A DNA stretch of 64,000 nt from Eubacterium sp. AF16-48 (GCF_003479405.1 NZ_QUHB01000011.1:1-64000), one strand, 5' to 3'. Positions 34,943-44,378 are shown, counted from the stretch's first letter. The notes: generated by a model from the sequence alone, not told the origin. A program made the numbers and translations.

Positions 34943-35467
34943 ATGTCAGTAATAGTGTCAATATCATCCTTTATTATTCCGGGAATTATGTTATTTATAG
35001 TTTTATATGGCATAATAAAAAAGCAAAATGTATATGATGATTTTGTAACCGGCGCCACGGGAGGACTTAAAACAGTTATAAAAGTAATGCCCACCCTTAT
35101 TGGTTTAATGGTGGCAGTGGCCGTTTTAAGAGAATCAGGATTTATGGAAGTGTTGGGAAAATTGCTTGGAAAGGTTACCAATCCCATAGGTTTTCCGGGA
35201 GAACTAATGCCGGTTACAATTGTCAAAATATTTTCATCATCAGCAGCTACGGGAATGGTTCTTGATATATTTAAGGAATATGGTCCGGATTCATACATGG
35301 GAAAGGTAACATCGTTAATGATGAGCTGTACGGAAACTGTGTTTTACACAATGTCCGTGTATTATATAACTGCAAAAGTAACGCGAACAAGATGGACTTT
35401 AGCTGGTGCAATTTTGACAACAATTTCAGGGACAATTGCCAGTGTAATGCTTGCAAATGTAATTTAA
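34943..35467 (+). CDS. spmB: Spore maturation protein B
   Basis: 174 residues. SpmB/nucleoside-recognition membrane protein: IIPGIMLFIVLYGIIKKQNV, YDDFVTGATGGLKTVIKV, PTLIGLMVAVAVLRESG and SSSAATGMVLDIFKEYGPDS, ending in a membrane helix. Partner of SpmA in spore core dehydration. The ribosome site before the ATG is weak. It is separated from spmA by the B12/ECF operon and the antiporter. Confidence 0.94.
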   Translation: MSVIVSISSFIIPGIMLFIVLYGIIKKQNVYDDFVTGATGGLKTVIKVMPTLIGLMVAVAVLRESGFMEVLGKLLGKVTNPIGFPGELMPVTIVKIFSSSAATGMVLDIFKEYGPDSYMGKVTSLMMSCTETVFYTMSVYYITAKVTRTRWTLAGAILTTISGTIASVMLANVI

Positions 35468-35512
35468 ATAATATATATTTTGAATTAAGAAGTGAAAATG
35501 CGGAGGTACGAA

Positions 35513-36421
35513 ATGATATATACAGTTACATTTAATCCATCTATTGATTATATTGTTTCAGTGGATGACTTAAAGTTAGGAAGTGTAAACAGAACATCTG
35601 AGGAGCTTATGTTTCCGGGAGGTAAGGGAATAAATGTTTCCATGGTTCTTAGTAATCTTGGAATAGAAAATACAGCCCTTGGTTTTTTGGCAGGTTTTAC
35701 CGGTGACAATGTTCAGAAAATGTTGGAAGAAAACGGAGTAAATGCTGATTTTATCAGGGTTAAAGATGGAATAACAAGAATTAATGTTAAAATTCGTGCT
35801 CAGGAAGAAAGCGAAATAAACGGTATGGGACCGGCAATAAAGGACGAAGACATTAAGGAATTGTACAAGAAGTTAGACAAAATAAAGGACGGAGATATTT
35901 TGGTTCTTGCAGGAAGTATTCCATCAGTAATGCCTGAAACAATGTATAGTGACATAATGGAACACTTAAAAGATAAGGATGTAAAGATAGTTGTGGATGC
36001 CACAAAGGATTTGCTTTTAAATGTTCTTAAATATAAACCATTTTTTGTTAAGCCTAACAATCATGAATTGGGAGAAATATATGGCGTAGAGCTTAAAACA
36101 AGAGAGGATGTTGTTCCTTATGCAAAGAAGATGCAGCAGGAAGGTGCCAGAAATGTTTTAGTTTCCATGGCAGGAGAAGGAGCTGTTTTAGTGGCGGAAA
36201 ACGGTGAAGTATATAAGAGCAAATGCCCTGAAGGCAAGGTGAAAAATTCCGTTGGTGCCGGAGATTCCATGGTAGCGGGATTTATTGCAGGATACCTAAA
36301 ATCAGGGGATTACAAAGAGGCACTTAGAAACGGCTTACTTACAGGAAGTGCCAGTGCTTTCAGCGATAATCTTGCCACAAAAGAAGAAGTTGAAAATTTA
36401 GGAAAAACATTTGAAATGTAA
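35513..36421 (+). CDS. fruK: 1-phosphofructokinase family (PfkB) kinase
   Basis: 302 residues from ATG 35513 (GCGGAGG upstream). PfkB-family sugar-phosphate kinase of the FruK/LacC type: YTVTFNPSIDYIVSVDDL, FPGGKGINVSMVLSNLG, the mid-protein KPNNHELGEIYG and the ATP/anion-hole motif VGAGDSMVAGFIAGY with the catalytic Asp. FruK phosphorylates fructose-1-phosphate to fructose-1,6-bisphosphate; tagatose-6-phosphate kinase is an alternative. A fructose-type PTS lies 8 kb away. It follows spmB by 45 bases. Confidence 0.85.
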   Translation: MIYTVTFNPSIDYIVSVDDLKLGSVNRTSEELMFPGGKGINVSMVLSNLGIENTALGFLAGFTGDNVQKMLEENGVNADFIRVKDGITRINVKIRAQEESEINGMGPAIKDEDIKELYKKLDKIKDGDILVLAGSIPSVMPETMYSDIMEHLKDKDVKIVVDATKDLLLNVLKYKPFFVKPNNHELGEIYGVELKTREDVVPYAKKMQQEGARNVLVSMAGEGAVLVAENGEVYKSKCPEGKVKNSVGAGDSMVAGFIAGYLKSGDYKEALRNGLLTGSASAFSDNLATKEEVENLGKTFEM

Positions 36422-36442
36422 TTTATAAGTGTTTTTATTATA

Positions 36443-36480
36443 AGCAGAGTGGGTTTAAGCCTGCTCTGTTTTATTTTTTA
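36443..36480. terminator. Terminator between fruK and the XRE gene
   Basis: AGCAGAG..CTCTG hairpin (arms about 36443-36453 and 36461-36470), followed by TTTTATTTTTT on plus. Confidence 0.75.
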
Positions 36481-37193
36481 ATAATACCAATGATTCTTCC
36501 TAAGAAAAGACATTCGTCAATATGTTTAAGAATGAGGGGCTTGTCAAAACCACGTAATGCCTCAAGGCAAAAATACCTGTCAGGGACATATCTTCTAATA
36601 TAAATCTTATCTTTATACATAAATATTCCACAGTCTCCGTAAAAAGGATATCTGTCTTTACATATCAGAATAAGTTCATCTTTGTAAAATAAACGGTCAG
36701 GGGATGAGTCATAAATGGTTATCCCTAAAATATCTAAATCACCATACTTTTTTCTGTATTTAGCAAAATTGTAAATATCAGAGCTTAAGTTTGTGCATGA
36801 AAAACCACGGGAATAGAAGCCATGTGCATTAACAATAGCAATATAATCAGTGTCAAATTTTTGATTATGTTCTAAAAGATGATCTTCAAGATCACATAAT
36901 TCGGATAAAAAACTGAAGCATCTGTTTGACAAAGAGGGACTGTTATTTTGCACAGAAGCAGTATCTGAAATAAGCTCGTCAACACTACATTGAAAAGCTT
37001 CAGAAATCTTTATCAAATTATATATAGATGGATTATTTATTTTTCCACCTGTTAATTTCTTAATGGTTTCATAGGGAAGACCTGCTTCTTCCGATAATTG
37101 CCTGAGAGACCAGTTATAAAAGTACAGTTTTCTATAGATATTGTTTATAATTACGGTTTTGTAATAATAAAGGAATTCATCTTTGTTATTCAT
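36471..37193 (-). CDS. XRE-family regulator with C-terminal domain
   Basis: 240 residues. An N-terminal Cro/CI helix-turn-helix (about 25-75: WSLRQLSEEAGLPYETIKKL and NNPSIYNLIKISEAFQCS) is followed by a linker and a C-terminal beta-rich domain (about 120-240) resembling the S24/LexA-like half of phage-type repressors (YGDCGIFMYKDKIYIRRYV). I do not see a clear Ser-Lys protease dyad. AAGGAGAA precedes the ATG. Divergent from the next HTH gene. Confidence 0.78.
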   Translation of the reverse strand: MNNKDEFLYYYKTVIINNIYRKLYFYNWSLRQLSEEAGLPYETIKKLTGGKINNPSIYNLIKISEAFQCSVDELISDTASVQNNSPSLSNRCFSFLSELCDLEDHLLEHNQKFDTDYIAIVNAHGFYSRGFSCTNLSSDIYNFAKYRKKYGDLDILGITIYDSSPDRLFYKDELILICKDRYPFYGDCGIFMYKDKIYIRRYVPDRYFCLEALRGFDKPLILKHIDECLFLGRIIGIIKK

Positions 37194-37527
37194 GAAAATA
37201 ATTCTCCTTTTAGCAAATAAGATGTGTGTGAAATATGATAAAAGAAAACAATACTTATAATTATAACATATTTAGTGCAACAATAACGGTGTATGTGTAA
37301 AAAAGAAAATTATTTTTTAAAAAAGTTATAAGAATATAATAATAAAAGGAAAAAGTAACAATTTAAAGTGATAATGAAACTTTATTGAATAATAATATAG
37401 GTAATCCCAAATACATTAGAAGGCCGGTTCTGCAAAATTATGTCCCTTTGGTACAGTAATAGTGACTGGTGTTAATAAATAAAAAAGAATAGCATTTTTA
37501 CTAACTTATACATTATGAGAGTGAAAT
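37194..37527. other. Intergenic region between divergent regulators
   Basis: A 334-base AT-rich stretch. A TATAAT at 37335-37340 is a possible plus-strand -10 without a good -35. A GC-richer patch near 37420-37450 has no clear pairing partner. No gene, repeat or terminator seen. Confidence 0.5.
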
Positions 37528-37854
37528 ATGAAAAGATATACAAGAGATGAAATGTTGAAATATTCTAAACGTGTAATAAAACTCAGAAGAAAGATAGGTT
37601 TATCTCAGGAAAGGGTTGCTGAGGATATTAGAATGTCATACTCAACATACAGAAAAATAGAAAACGGAGAGAGAAATTTATCTACGGGATGTTTGTGTAA
37701 GTTAAACCAGGCATATAATATTTCGGCGGACGAAATTCTATTTGATAAAAAGGGGAAAAAAGATATAAGAAAGTATTCTGAGCATGATAAAATGTTATTG
37801 CTTTTAAAATTAGATAATATTTATGGAAAAACAAAGGATAAGAATGAAGAATGA
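37528..37854 (+). CDS. Small XRE-family HTH protein
   Basis: 108 residues. One Cro/CI-type helix-turn-helix (about 12-72: KLRRKIGLSQERVAEDIRMS, then YRKIENGERNLSTGCLCKLN and ISADEILF). The tail is short and charged. Its stop overlaps the ATG of the LytTR gene (ATGA), so the two are translationally coupled. A regulator pair of this kind, XRE plus LytTR, has no dedicated histidine kinase gene nearby. Confidence 0.85.
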   Translation: MKRYTRDEMLKYSKRVIKLRRKIGLSQERVAEDIRMSYSTYRKIENGERNLSTGCLCKLNQAYNISADEILFDKKGKKDIRKYSEHDKMLLLLKLDNIYGKTKDKNEE

Positions 37855-38564
37855 AAAAAATTCTATTATTAAATGATAGTAAAAAGGGAGTATTGAATTT
37901 ACCGGAATTTAAAAATCACAAAATAAAAATTTATAGGTCAGATAACTTTCAGGAGGCATGTGGAATAATGTTACATGATTATATTGACCTTTTTATTATA
38001 GATACCGTGGCAACTGACAGTGACGGAGACAGTGTAGGGGGCATACGTTTTGCAGAGGCAATACGTAGGGTGCAACAATATTGTTTTACACCTATTATTT
38101 TTTTGTCATATTTAGAAGATCCCAAGTTATTTATGTACGAGCAGTTACACTGCTATGCATTTATGGAAAAGCCTTACGATAGAAGTGAACTTATAAAAGT
38201 TGTAGAAACTGCATTAGAATTTCCCAAACCTCAAATAAAAAAAAGGAATCTTTATATTAAAGATGAGGGCATAATATATTCTATGAAAATACAGGATATA
38301 TTGTACATAAAAAGTGAAAGAAGACGACTTTACATATACACGAAAAAGGAAGCTTTTACCGTAAAAAACAGAACTCTTGAAAATATCATTGAAGAAATAA
38401 GTTCAGGGGATTTTGTAAGGTGCAGCAGATTTTACGTGGTAAATAAAAGACACATTAAAAGTATAGATTATGTAAACCGAATTATAACAATTACAGGAAC
38501 TAAAGAGGAAATAGATATCGGACCATCAATGATAAAAAGTATGAAAAGTAAGTTTAGCAGTTAA
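37851..38564 (+). CDS. LytTR response regulator
   Basis: 237 residues. The N-terminal receiver domain has the phosphoacceptor Asp at position 51 (DLFIIDT) and the Lys in MEKPY, but the usual N-terminal acidic pair is reduced to LLLNDSKKG, so phosphorylation may be weak. From about 128 the LytTR DNA-binding domain: DILYIKSERRRLYIYTKKE, CSRFYVVNKRHIKSID. LytTR regulators bind tandem DNA repeats. Coupled to the small XRE gene. Confidence 0.88.
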   Translation: MKKILLLNDSKKGVLNLPEFKNHKIKIYRSDNFQEACGIMLHDYIDLFIIDTVATDSDGDSVGGIRFAEAIRRVQQYCFTPIIFLSYLEDPKLFMYEQLHCYAFMEKPYDRSELIKVVETALEFPKPQIKKRNLYIKDEGIIYSMKIQDILYIKSERRRLYIYTKKEAFTVKNRTLENIIEEISSGDFVRCSRFYVVNKRHIKSIDYVNRIITITGTKEEIDIGPSMIKSMKSKFSS

Positions 38565-38630
38565 AAACCGCCGTTCAATACAGAAAAAGTACATTTCAGT
38601 ACAAAAATGTAAATTATTAAGTAGTGTTGT

Positions 38631-38731
38631 TATAATTATATTGTGATGTGAGTGCACAAAACAGATTGTGACATCCAATAATGTAATGGGGTTATTTCGT
38701 TGCTACGCGAGTTTGTCACTCACATCATAAT
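38631..38731. ncRNA. Candidate long-hairpin RNA or repeat
   Basis: Inverted repeat with arms 38640-38662 and 38711-38731, sharing TGATGTGAGTG / CACTCACATCA exactly and extending with single mismatches. A TATAAT-like -10 (38631-38636) sits immediately before the left arm. The 48-base loop has little structure. It could be a small RNA, a MITE-like repeat or a structured 3' region. Confidence 0.45.
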
Positions 38732-38774
38732 ATACAGTTGAAAAGGGCTGTAGATAAAATATTAATACCTAAAA

Positions 38775-38809
38775 CAAAACCGGATATACAGGCAGAATAT
38801 CCGGCTTTG
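38775..38809. terminator. Terminator between LytTR and DUF885 genes
   Basis: CAAAACCGGATAT (38775-38787) pairs with ATATCCGGCTTTG (38797-38809). The minus-strand side reads into TTTTGTTTTAGG, as expected for the DUF885 gene. Confidence 0.85.
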
Positions 38810-38822
38810 TTGAATTTAGAAA

Positions 38823-40649
38823 TTATTTGGCATATTCGTACATTATCCACTTATTTACCACATCAAAAGGCGCAGGTCCCACAGCCAAAAAAGCCTTGTG
38901 AAAATCTTTTAAGTTAAAGGAATCTCCCAGCTTCTTTTTAAGAGAATCCTTAAGCCGGGTAATTTCCATAAAGCCTACATAATATTGAAGATAATTGGCA
39001 GGCTCTTCTATAACAGACTGAAAAATGGATTCACAAACCTTTTTGTCAGTGATATTATAATCTGCCAGATACTTAGCTGTGTCTTTAAAGGTCCATCCGT
39101 CATAGTTAATTCCAATATCACAAATAGAATAAAGAGCCAGAGAATATGCGGAGCTACAGGCAAAGGCTTTGGCAAGATTTTGGTCTTTATAGCGATACTG
39201 ATAAGACATAAATTCCACATAAGTTGCCCACCCTTCAGTATAGCCGCCGTAGTTAATAATGTGCCTTACAGGGTGGGGATTAGTAGATGAAAAGAACCAT
39301 GACTGGTACATATGCCCCGGTATTCCTTCATGGGCAATTGTGGCATAAATATCCTGATTTTTCATACTTTCGCTACCGTTTATATAAATAATGTTATGTT
39401 GTGGATTATCTATAGGAGGAGTTAAATAAAAAGCAGGACTTAAAAAATCCTCAAGACTTTTATCCACATATTTTAGGGTGTATGAAATTTCGGAAAGCCG
39501 GTTGTCTCCCACTGTTGTAGGAAAATTATTGGAAATTTTCTTTGACAGTGAAGATATAATGTCATTGGGCTTTAAGTCGGATTCTGTTTTACCATAAAAC
39601 TTTTTCTCCAGTTCAGGGTCTTTTGTGAGAATAGAATAAATTGCCTGCACATACCCTGTGAGATTAAGCTGAATTTCAGCCTTTAAATCACTGACAGATT
39701 TAGAACTTCCCGTATAATTTTTTACAAGATATTCATAGTAATCCCTGCCGTTTTTCAGGTAGAAAAGACCGTTTTTGTTTTTACAGGCTCCCTTTTTTTG
39801 CAATGACCACAAAGTATTGGCGATATTTTCGTAGGCAGGGTAAATGCTTTCCTCAATTACATTAATATCCCTTGTTATATAATTATTTTTTTCCTGGTCA
39901 GTTAAAAATGTAACACCGGATAATCTGTTTAAAAATGATGTATGCAAAAGATTTTCACAGGTATTTTTGTTGCCAATAAATTCCTTACACTGGGCAATTA
40001 TTTTGTCGCAGGCAAATTTACTTATAAAAGAATTATTTTCAGCCTTTAATTTTTGAAATTCACATATTTGTCCATAATAATCCTTTATGAGAGACAAAAT
40101 AGAAAGATAATTTTCAATATCCTTTTGGGAGGAAAAAGAATATTCACATAAAAGAACAGGAAGCTGAGCCTGAAGCCCCGTAGTAGGACTTAATACCTGA
40201 GAACAAAGGCATAAGTCGGAAAAATCCAGCTGATCTTTAAAATACTCCATTAAAACATCATAGGTTATCTGCTGCTCCGTGGAAAGGTCTTTATAATTAA
40301 AGTTTTTTAAAAGATTAATTTCGTTTATAAAGTGGTTTTGGGATGAAGTCATAGACTCATATGTATAGTTTCCCAAAGTGGGGGTAATGTTATCCAGTCC
40401 GTATTTTGAAGTATCAGATAAATAAAAATGCAAACTGAGAGTGTCGGAAGAGAGCTGGTCTGTTAAAAGTTTGTCTGCGTAGATATTAAAGTTTTGCTGT
40501 GTACTGTTTTCAAAGGAATTTTCTTTTTTTTCGGACAAAAGAGGGAAAACAGTAATGGCACATAAAAAGATAATAAAAATGCCAATAATAATCGATGAAA
40601 AGAGATTTCTTTTGAAAAAATCAGAAAAAGTAGTTAATTTTAACGTCAT
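38823..40649 (-). CDS. DUF885 family putative metallopeptidase, membrane-anchored
   Basis: 608 residues. One N-terminal membrane anchor (SSIIIGIFIIFLCAITVFPLL) followed by a long helical extracytoplasmic domain. A zinc-metallopeptidase motif HEGIPGHMYQ (about residue 440) places it in the DUF885 group, with a downstream TEGWATYVEF contributing the third zinc ligand, as in M3-like folds. Extracellular or periplasm-side peptidase activity is likely but unproven. Monocistronic, with AAAGGAC near the start. Confidence 0.85.
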   Translation of the reverse strand: MTLKLTTFSDFFKRNLFSSIIIGIFIIFLCAITVFPLLSEKKENSFENSTQQNFNIYADKLLTDQLSSDTLSLHFYLSDTSKYGLDNITPTLGNYTYESMTSSQNHFINEINLLKNFNYKDLSTEQQITYDVLMEYFKDQLDFSDLCLCSQVLSPTTGLQAQLPVLLCEYSFSSQKDIENYLSILSLIKDYYGQICEFQKLKAENNSFISKFACDKIIAQCKEFIGNKNTCENLLHTSFLNRLSGVTFLTDQEKNNYITRDINVIEESIYPAYENIANTLWSLQKKGACKNKNGLFYLKNGRDYYEYLVKNYTGSSKSVSDLKAEIQLNLTGYVQAIYSILTKDPELEKKFYGKTESDLKPNDIISSLSKKISNNFPTTVGDNRLSEISYTLKYVDKSLEDFLSPAFYLTPPIDNPQHNIIYINGSESMKNQDIYATIAHEGIPGHMYQSWFFSSTNPHPVRHIINYGGYTEGWATYVEFMSYQYRYKDQNLAKAFACSSAYSLALYSICDIGINYDGWTFKDTAKYLADYNITDKKVCESIFQSVIEEPANYLQYYVGFMEITRLKDSLKKKLGDSFNLKDFHKAFLAVGPAPFDVVNKWIMYEYAK

Positions 40650-40801
40650 TTTTGTAGTGACTCCAAAGTCCTTTTATAATAAAATATAAAAAAATATTAA
40701 AATGTATGATATTTTTGTAAAATATGTTACAATCAAAGTTAGATTGGAAAGAGGATTGTTGAAATTAGCTACTGAGAAAAAACGAAAAAGAGGTATTTAA
40801 C

Positions 40802-41749
40802 ATGGAAAGACAAAGTTACTCAAATGAAGTTATTCTTTTGCAGCCGGTATTTAAGGACGCAATCTGGGGTGGAGATTTACTGAAAAATTTTGGATATGAG
40901 CAGGCTGGAGACAATGCAGGTGAATGTTGGGGAATAAGTGCACACAAAAGTGGTGACTGCACAATTTTAAACGGAGAATTTGCCGGAGAAAAATTGTCAT
41001 GGTGCTATGAAAATCACAGAGAGTTATTTGGAAATATTGAAAACGACGTGTTCCCACTTCTTGTAAAAATAATAGGGGCGCAGCAGGATTTAAGCATTCA
41101 GGTACACCCTAATGATGCCTATGCGGCAGAACATGAAAATGGTTCATTAGGGAAAACGGAATGCTGGTACATTCTTGACTGCAAGGAAGATGCCAGTATT
41201 GTCATAGGTCATAATGCAAAGGATAAAAAAGAACTTGCAGATATGATAAATCAGGGACGATGGAATGAATTAATAAGAGTTGTTCCAATTAAAAAAGGTG
41301 ATTTTTTCCAGATAAACCCCGGATGTCTTCATGCAATTAAAGGCGGAACATTGCTCATAGAAACACAGCAAAGCAGTGACATAACATATAGAGTTTATGA
41401 TTATGACAGACTGCAGAACGGAAAACCAAGACAGTTGCATTTAAAACAAAGTATAGACTGTATTGAAGCTCCTCACGTTGATTACAACCAGGAGAGAATT
41501 GTTAATAACTATCCGGGAATGAGCAGTGAAAGGTTAGTAAAATGTCCTTTCTACACATTAGAGAGATGGGAAATAGACGGAAAATACAGTTTTGAAAATG
41601 ATAAACCATTTATTAATGCAAGTGTTATAGATGGAAGCGGAATGATAAACGGACAGAAGATAGGAAAGGGTGAACATTTTATTATTCCTGCTACATTAAA
41701 ACAATGTAACATTGAGGGAAAATTAACAGTAATGATATCATACTGCTAA
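40802..41749 (+). CDS. manA: Mannose-6-phosphate isomerase, class I
   Basis: 315 residues. Cupin-fold zinc enzyme that interconverts mannose-6-phosphate and fructose-6-phosphate. Motifs: PVFKDAIWGGDLL, LSIQVHPND (zinc His), GKTECWYILDCKE (zinc Glu) and NPGCLHAIKGGTLLIETQQS. AAAAGAGG precedes the ATG. It is 26 bases upstream of the PTS regulator, so both are probably transcribed together. Confidence 0.95.
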   Translation: MERQSYSNEVILLQPVFKDAIWGGDLLKNFGYEQAGDNAGECWGISAHKSGDCTILNGEFAGEKLSWCYENHRELFGNIENDVFPLLVKIIGAQQDLSIQVHPNDAYAAEHENGSLGKTECWYILDCKEDASIVIGHNAKDKKELADMINQGRWNELIRVVPIKKGDFFQINPGCLHAIKGGTLLIETQQSSDITYRVYDYDRLQNGKPRQLHLKQSIDCIEAPHVDYNQERIVNNYPGMSSERLVKCPFYTLERWEIDGKYSFENDKPFINASVIDGSGMINGQKIGKGEHFIIPATLKQCNIEGKLTVMISYC

Positions 41750-41775
41750 AAGATATTAAGAAAGTTGAAAGAGAT

Positions 41776-43740
41776 ATGTTATCAGAAAGAAGTCTTCAGA
41801 TATTAGAAAAATTAATTGACAATAACCGTACACCTATTACGTCAAAGACTCTGGCACTGTATCTTGGCGTATCAGAAAGAAGTGTAAAAACCTATATTAA
41901 GGAGGTCTCGGATTTTTGTAAGGAGCAGGGAATGACCTTGGAAAGAAAGCCGGGAATAGGTTTTGTGGCAGACTTTTCTGAAAACCAGATTGAGCAGGTT
42001 AGTGCCATGAAACGTGACAAAAAAATGGTAATGTCCAAAAAACAGAGAATGGGTTATATAATGTACATTCTTTTAAGCGGATGGGACACTTATACTCTGT
42101 CATTGTTTTCAGAGGAATTAAATGTTAGCAAGAAAATGATTGGCGATGACATTAACACCATATCAAAGGAGCTTGAAAAATATAATATTCATATTAACAG
42201 GGTTGCAGGACATGGTGTGTTTATTTCCGGTGAGGAATTTTCCATAAGAAAGGCAATGAAAAGTTATTGCAGATATGCCATTGGAAATAATAAGGTGGAC
42301 AATGTACACGATTACAGGGTTAATTATGAAGAAGAGTATTTGTGGATAAATAACTTTGGAAGGGATAATTATGAGAAGGCCATTGAAGTAATAGGGGCAA
42401 TAGAGAAGGAATTTGATGTTGCCTATACAGACTATTCCTTTAGAATGTTGGCAGAATATCTTAGCATCCAGTTATTTAGAATCAGAATGGGAAATGTTAT
42501 AGAGAAGAATATTGTCAAAGAAGAAGGAAAATTAAGCAATCCTGAAATTGTTGGAAAAGTGTGTCAGATGTATGAGCAGCTGGGAAAAGTGCAGATTAAT
42601 GAATATGAGAAGCAATATATAGACATACTATTTGCAGCGGCAGCAGTGCAGCTTAAGAAAAATCGTACACAACTGGTAAACAATAGCAGATTTGACAGCA
42701 AAAATCAGGAAATATGCGCTGAAATTTTAAAATATCTTTCTGAAATTTTAAATGCGGATTTAGAGGGAAATGAACTTTTAAGAACCAGCTTAGAAGCGTT
42801 TATTCCACCGTCATTTATTAGAACACAGTATGGTTTTGAGGTTAGCAATCCTTTCTTAGGAGATATAAGGGAAATGTATTCGGGAATTTTTGCCACATGC
42901 TTTACATTGGGAAAATTCTACGAAGAATATACAGGAGAGATACCTACAGACCATGAAATTTCTTTTATCGCACTGTTTTTAGGAGGTGCACTTCACAGAA
43001 ATGTGAAAAACGTCAAAGCGGTGTTAATTGGTACCAGCGGAATTGCCGCAGCTAATATTGTGGCAAGAAAAATAGAAAACAAAATTGATGATGTAAAGAT
43101 AGTTGCCATATTATCCTCCCAAAAAATAGAGAATATAGAGGACTATGATTCTGATATTATCCTGTCGTTACTGCCAAACTTTGAATATGAGGACAAGGTA
43201 GTACATATATCGCCTATTGTCAGCAGGGATGATGAACAGAAAATTAAGGATGCATGCTTTGAGGCATTGTCAAATCCACGGTTTGGAAGCGAAAAGTTTG
43301 ATGAAATAGTTGATAAGGATCATATACTGATTGTCAGGGAAAAAGTGGAGCGTGAGGCCATTCTTAAAGAGGTTTGCAAGCGTCTTTGCGAAGGTGGATA
43401 TGTAAAAAAAGAATTTTACGATGATGTAATAACAAGAGAAAAAATAGAATCAACAGCTATTGGAAATGAAGTTGCCATTCCTCATGGAATGCCGGAAAAT
43501 GTTATAAAACCAAAAGTTTTTGTGGTTAAACTTGAGTATCCGGTAAACTGGGGAGGAAAAATGGTTAGCACAATATTCCTTTTAGCCCTTAACTTTAACA
43601 ACATTGAAACTACTAAGTCATTTTTCATGGCATTTACCAGATTGGTAGGTTCAGAAACCAGAATAGGAAAAATACGTAAATGTCAGACTCCGGAGGAGAT
43701 AGGGGACATATTCAAAAGAGAATTGCATTATAAACAATAA
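41776..43740 (+). CDS. PTS-controlled transcriptional regulator (BglG/MtlR type)
   Basis: 654 residues. Two N-terminal helix-turn-helix regions (about 5-60: SKTLALYLGVSERSVKTYI; and about 85-150, Mga-like), two PRD-like regions (about 170-400), an EIIB-like segment and a C-terminal EIIA(fru/mtl) domain with AIPHGMPENV carrying the His. These proteins read PTS phosphorylation state and activate operons for sugar uptake. PRD histidines are poorly conserved here. Its own terminator separates it from the PTS genes it most likely controls. Confidence 0.9.
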   Translation: MLSERSLQILEKLIDNNRTPITSKTLALYLGVSERSVKTYIKEVSDFCKEQGMTLERKPGIGFVADFSENQIEQVSAMKRDKKMVMSKKQRMGYIMYILLSGWDTYTLSLFSEELNVSKKMIGDDINTISKELEKYNIHINRVAGHGVFISGEEFSIRKAMKSYCRYAIGNNKVDNVHDYRVNYEEEYLWINNFGRDNYEKAIEVIGAIEKEFDVAYTDYSFRMLAEYLSIQLFRIRMGNVIEKNIVKEEGKLSNPEIVGKVCQMYEQLGKVQINEYEKQYIDILFAAAAVQLKKNRTQLVNNSRFDSKNQEICAEILKYLSEILNADLEGNELLRTSLEAFIPPSFIRTQYGFEVSNPFLGDIREMYSGIFATCFTLGKFYEEYTGEIPTDHEISFIALFLGGALHRNVKNVKAVLIGTSGIAAANIVARKIENKIDDVKIVAILSSQKIENIEDYDSDIILSLLPNFEYEDKVVHISPIVSRDDEQKIKDACFEALSNPRFGSEKFDEIVDKDHILIVREKVEREAILKEVCKRLCEGGYVKKEFYDDVITREKIESTAIGNEVAIPHGMPENVIKPKVFVVKLEYPVNWGGKMVSTIFLLALNFNNIETTKSFFMAFTRLVGSETRIGKIRKCQTPEEIGDIFKRELHYKQ

Positions 43741-43812
43741 AAATTAATAAAAAATAATGAAAAGCTTTTGATTTTTCAAAACGTTTCAATGCAAGAAAAA
43801 TACTAAGTTTGA

Positions 43813-43850
43813 GAAAAATTGCACTAACTTTAGTGCAATTTTCTTTTTTT
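43813..43850 (+). terminator. Terminator of the manA-regulator unit
   Basis: GAAAAATTGCACTA pairs with TAGTGCAATTTTC (to 43843), followed by TTTTTTT. Confidence 0.92.
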
Positions 43851-43857
43851 GCGAGAA

Positions 43858-43886
43858 TTGAAAAAAAGTAATAAAGCCCTTAGAAT
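43858..43886 (+). promoter_or_regulatory. Promoter of the fructose-type PTS operon
   Basis: TTGAAA (43858-43863), 17-base spacer, TAGAAT (43881-43886), directly after the upstream terminator and about 50 bases before the EIIA start. Confidence 0.8.
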
Positions 43887-43934
43887 GAAATTACACAATG
43901 GTGGTAATAATTTTAAGAAAAGGAGGACAAAGGT

Positions 43935-44378
43935 TTGGCTAAAGAACTAATGAGCAAAGAGATTGTTATGTTTGACGTTAAGGCAGAGAATGCAGAAGGG
44001 ATTATCAGATTAATAGCTGATGCGATGGACAAGGACGACAGACTTATTGACAAAGAAGGTTATGTAGCAGATGTTATGGCAAGAGAAGCAAGTTCAAGTA
44101 CGGCAGTTGGTTTCTCAGTTGCTACACCACATTCAAAGTCAGTACATGTTAAGGAACCATCACTTGCTTTTGTACGTCTTGCGCATCCTGTTAAATGGGA
44201 TGATACGGAAAGCGTTGACATGATATTCCAAATCGGTGTTCCTTCACCGGGACAGGGTGACAGACACTTAGAAATTCTTGCAGGATTGTTCAGAAAGGTT
44301 ATGCATGAAGACTTTAGAGAACAATTAAAGAATGCAAAAAATGCCGATGAAGTTATTGAACTTATTGGCACAGTTTAA
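43935..44378 (+). CDS. PTS fructose-family EIIA component
   Basis: 147 residues from a TTG start (AAAAGGAGG upstream). EIIA(fru) fold: active-site His at 66 in VATPHSKSVHVKEPS, then IFQIGVPSPGQGDRHLEIL. It takes phosphate from HPr and gives it to EIIB. Separate EIIA, EIIC and EIIB genes are less usual than fused FruA. First gene of the EIIA-EIIC-EIIB-HPr-EI run. Confidence 0.94.
   Translation: MAKELMSKEIVMFDVKAENAEGIIRLIADAMDKDDRLIDKEGYVADVMAREASSSTAVGFSVATPHSKSVHVKEPSLAFVRLAHPVKWDDTESVDMIFQIGVPSPGQGDRHLEILAGLFRKVMHEDFREQLKNAKNADEVIELIGTV

Noticed and set aside
43776..43790. CcpA cre site (TCAAAACGTTTCAA) before the PTS operon
   Set aside because: The CG core fits but several consensus positions do not, and it lies upstream of the terminator rather than near the promoter.
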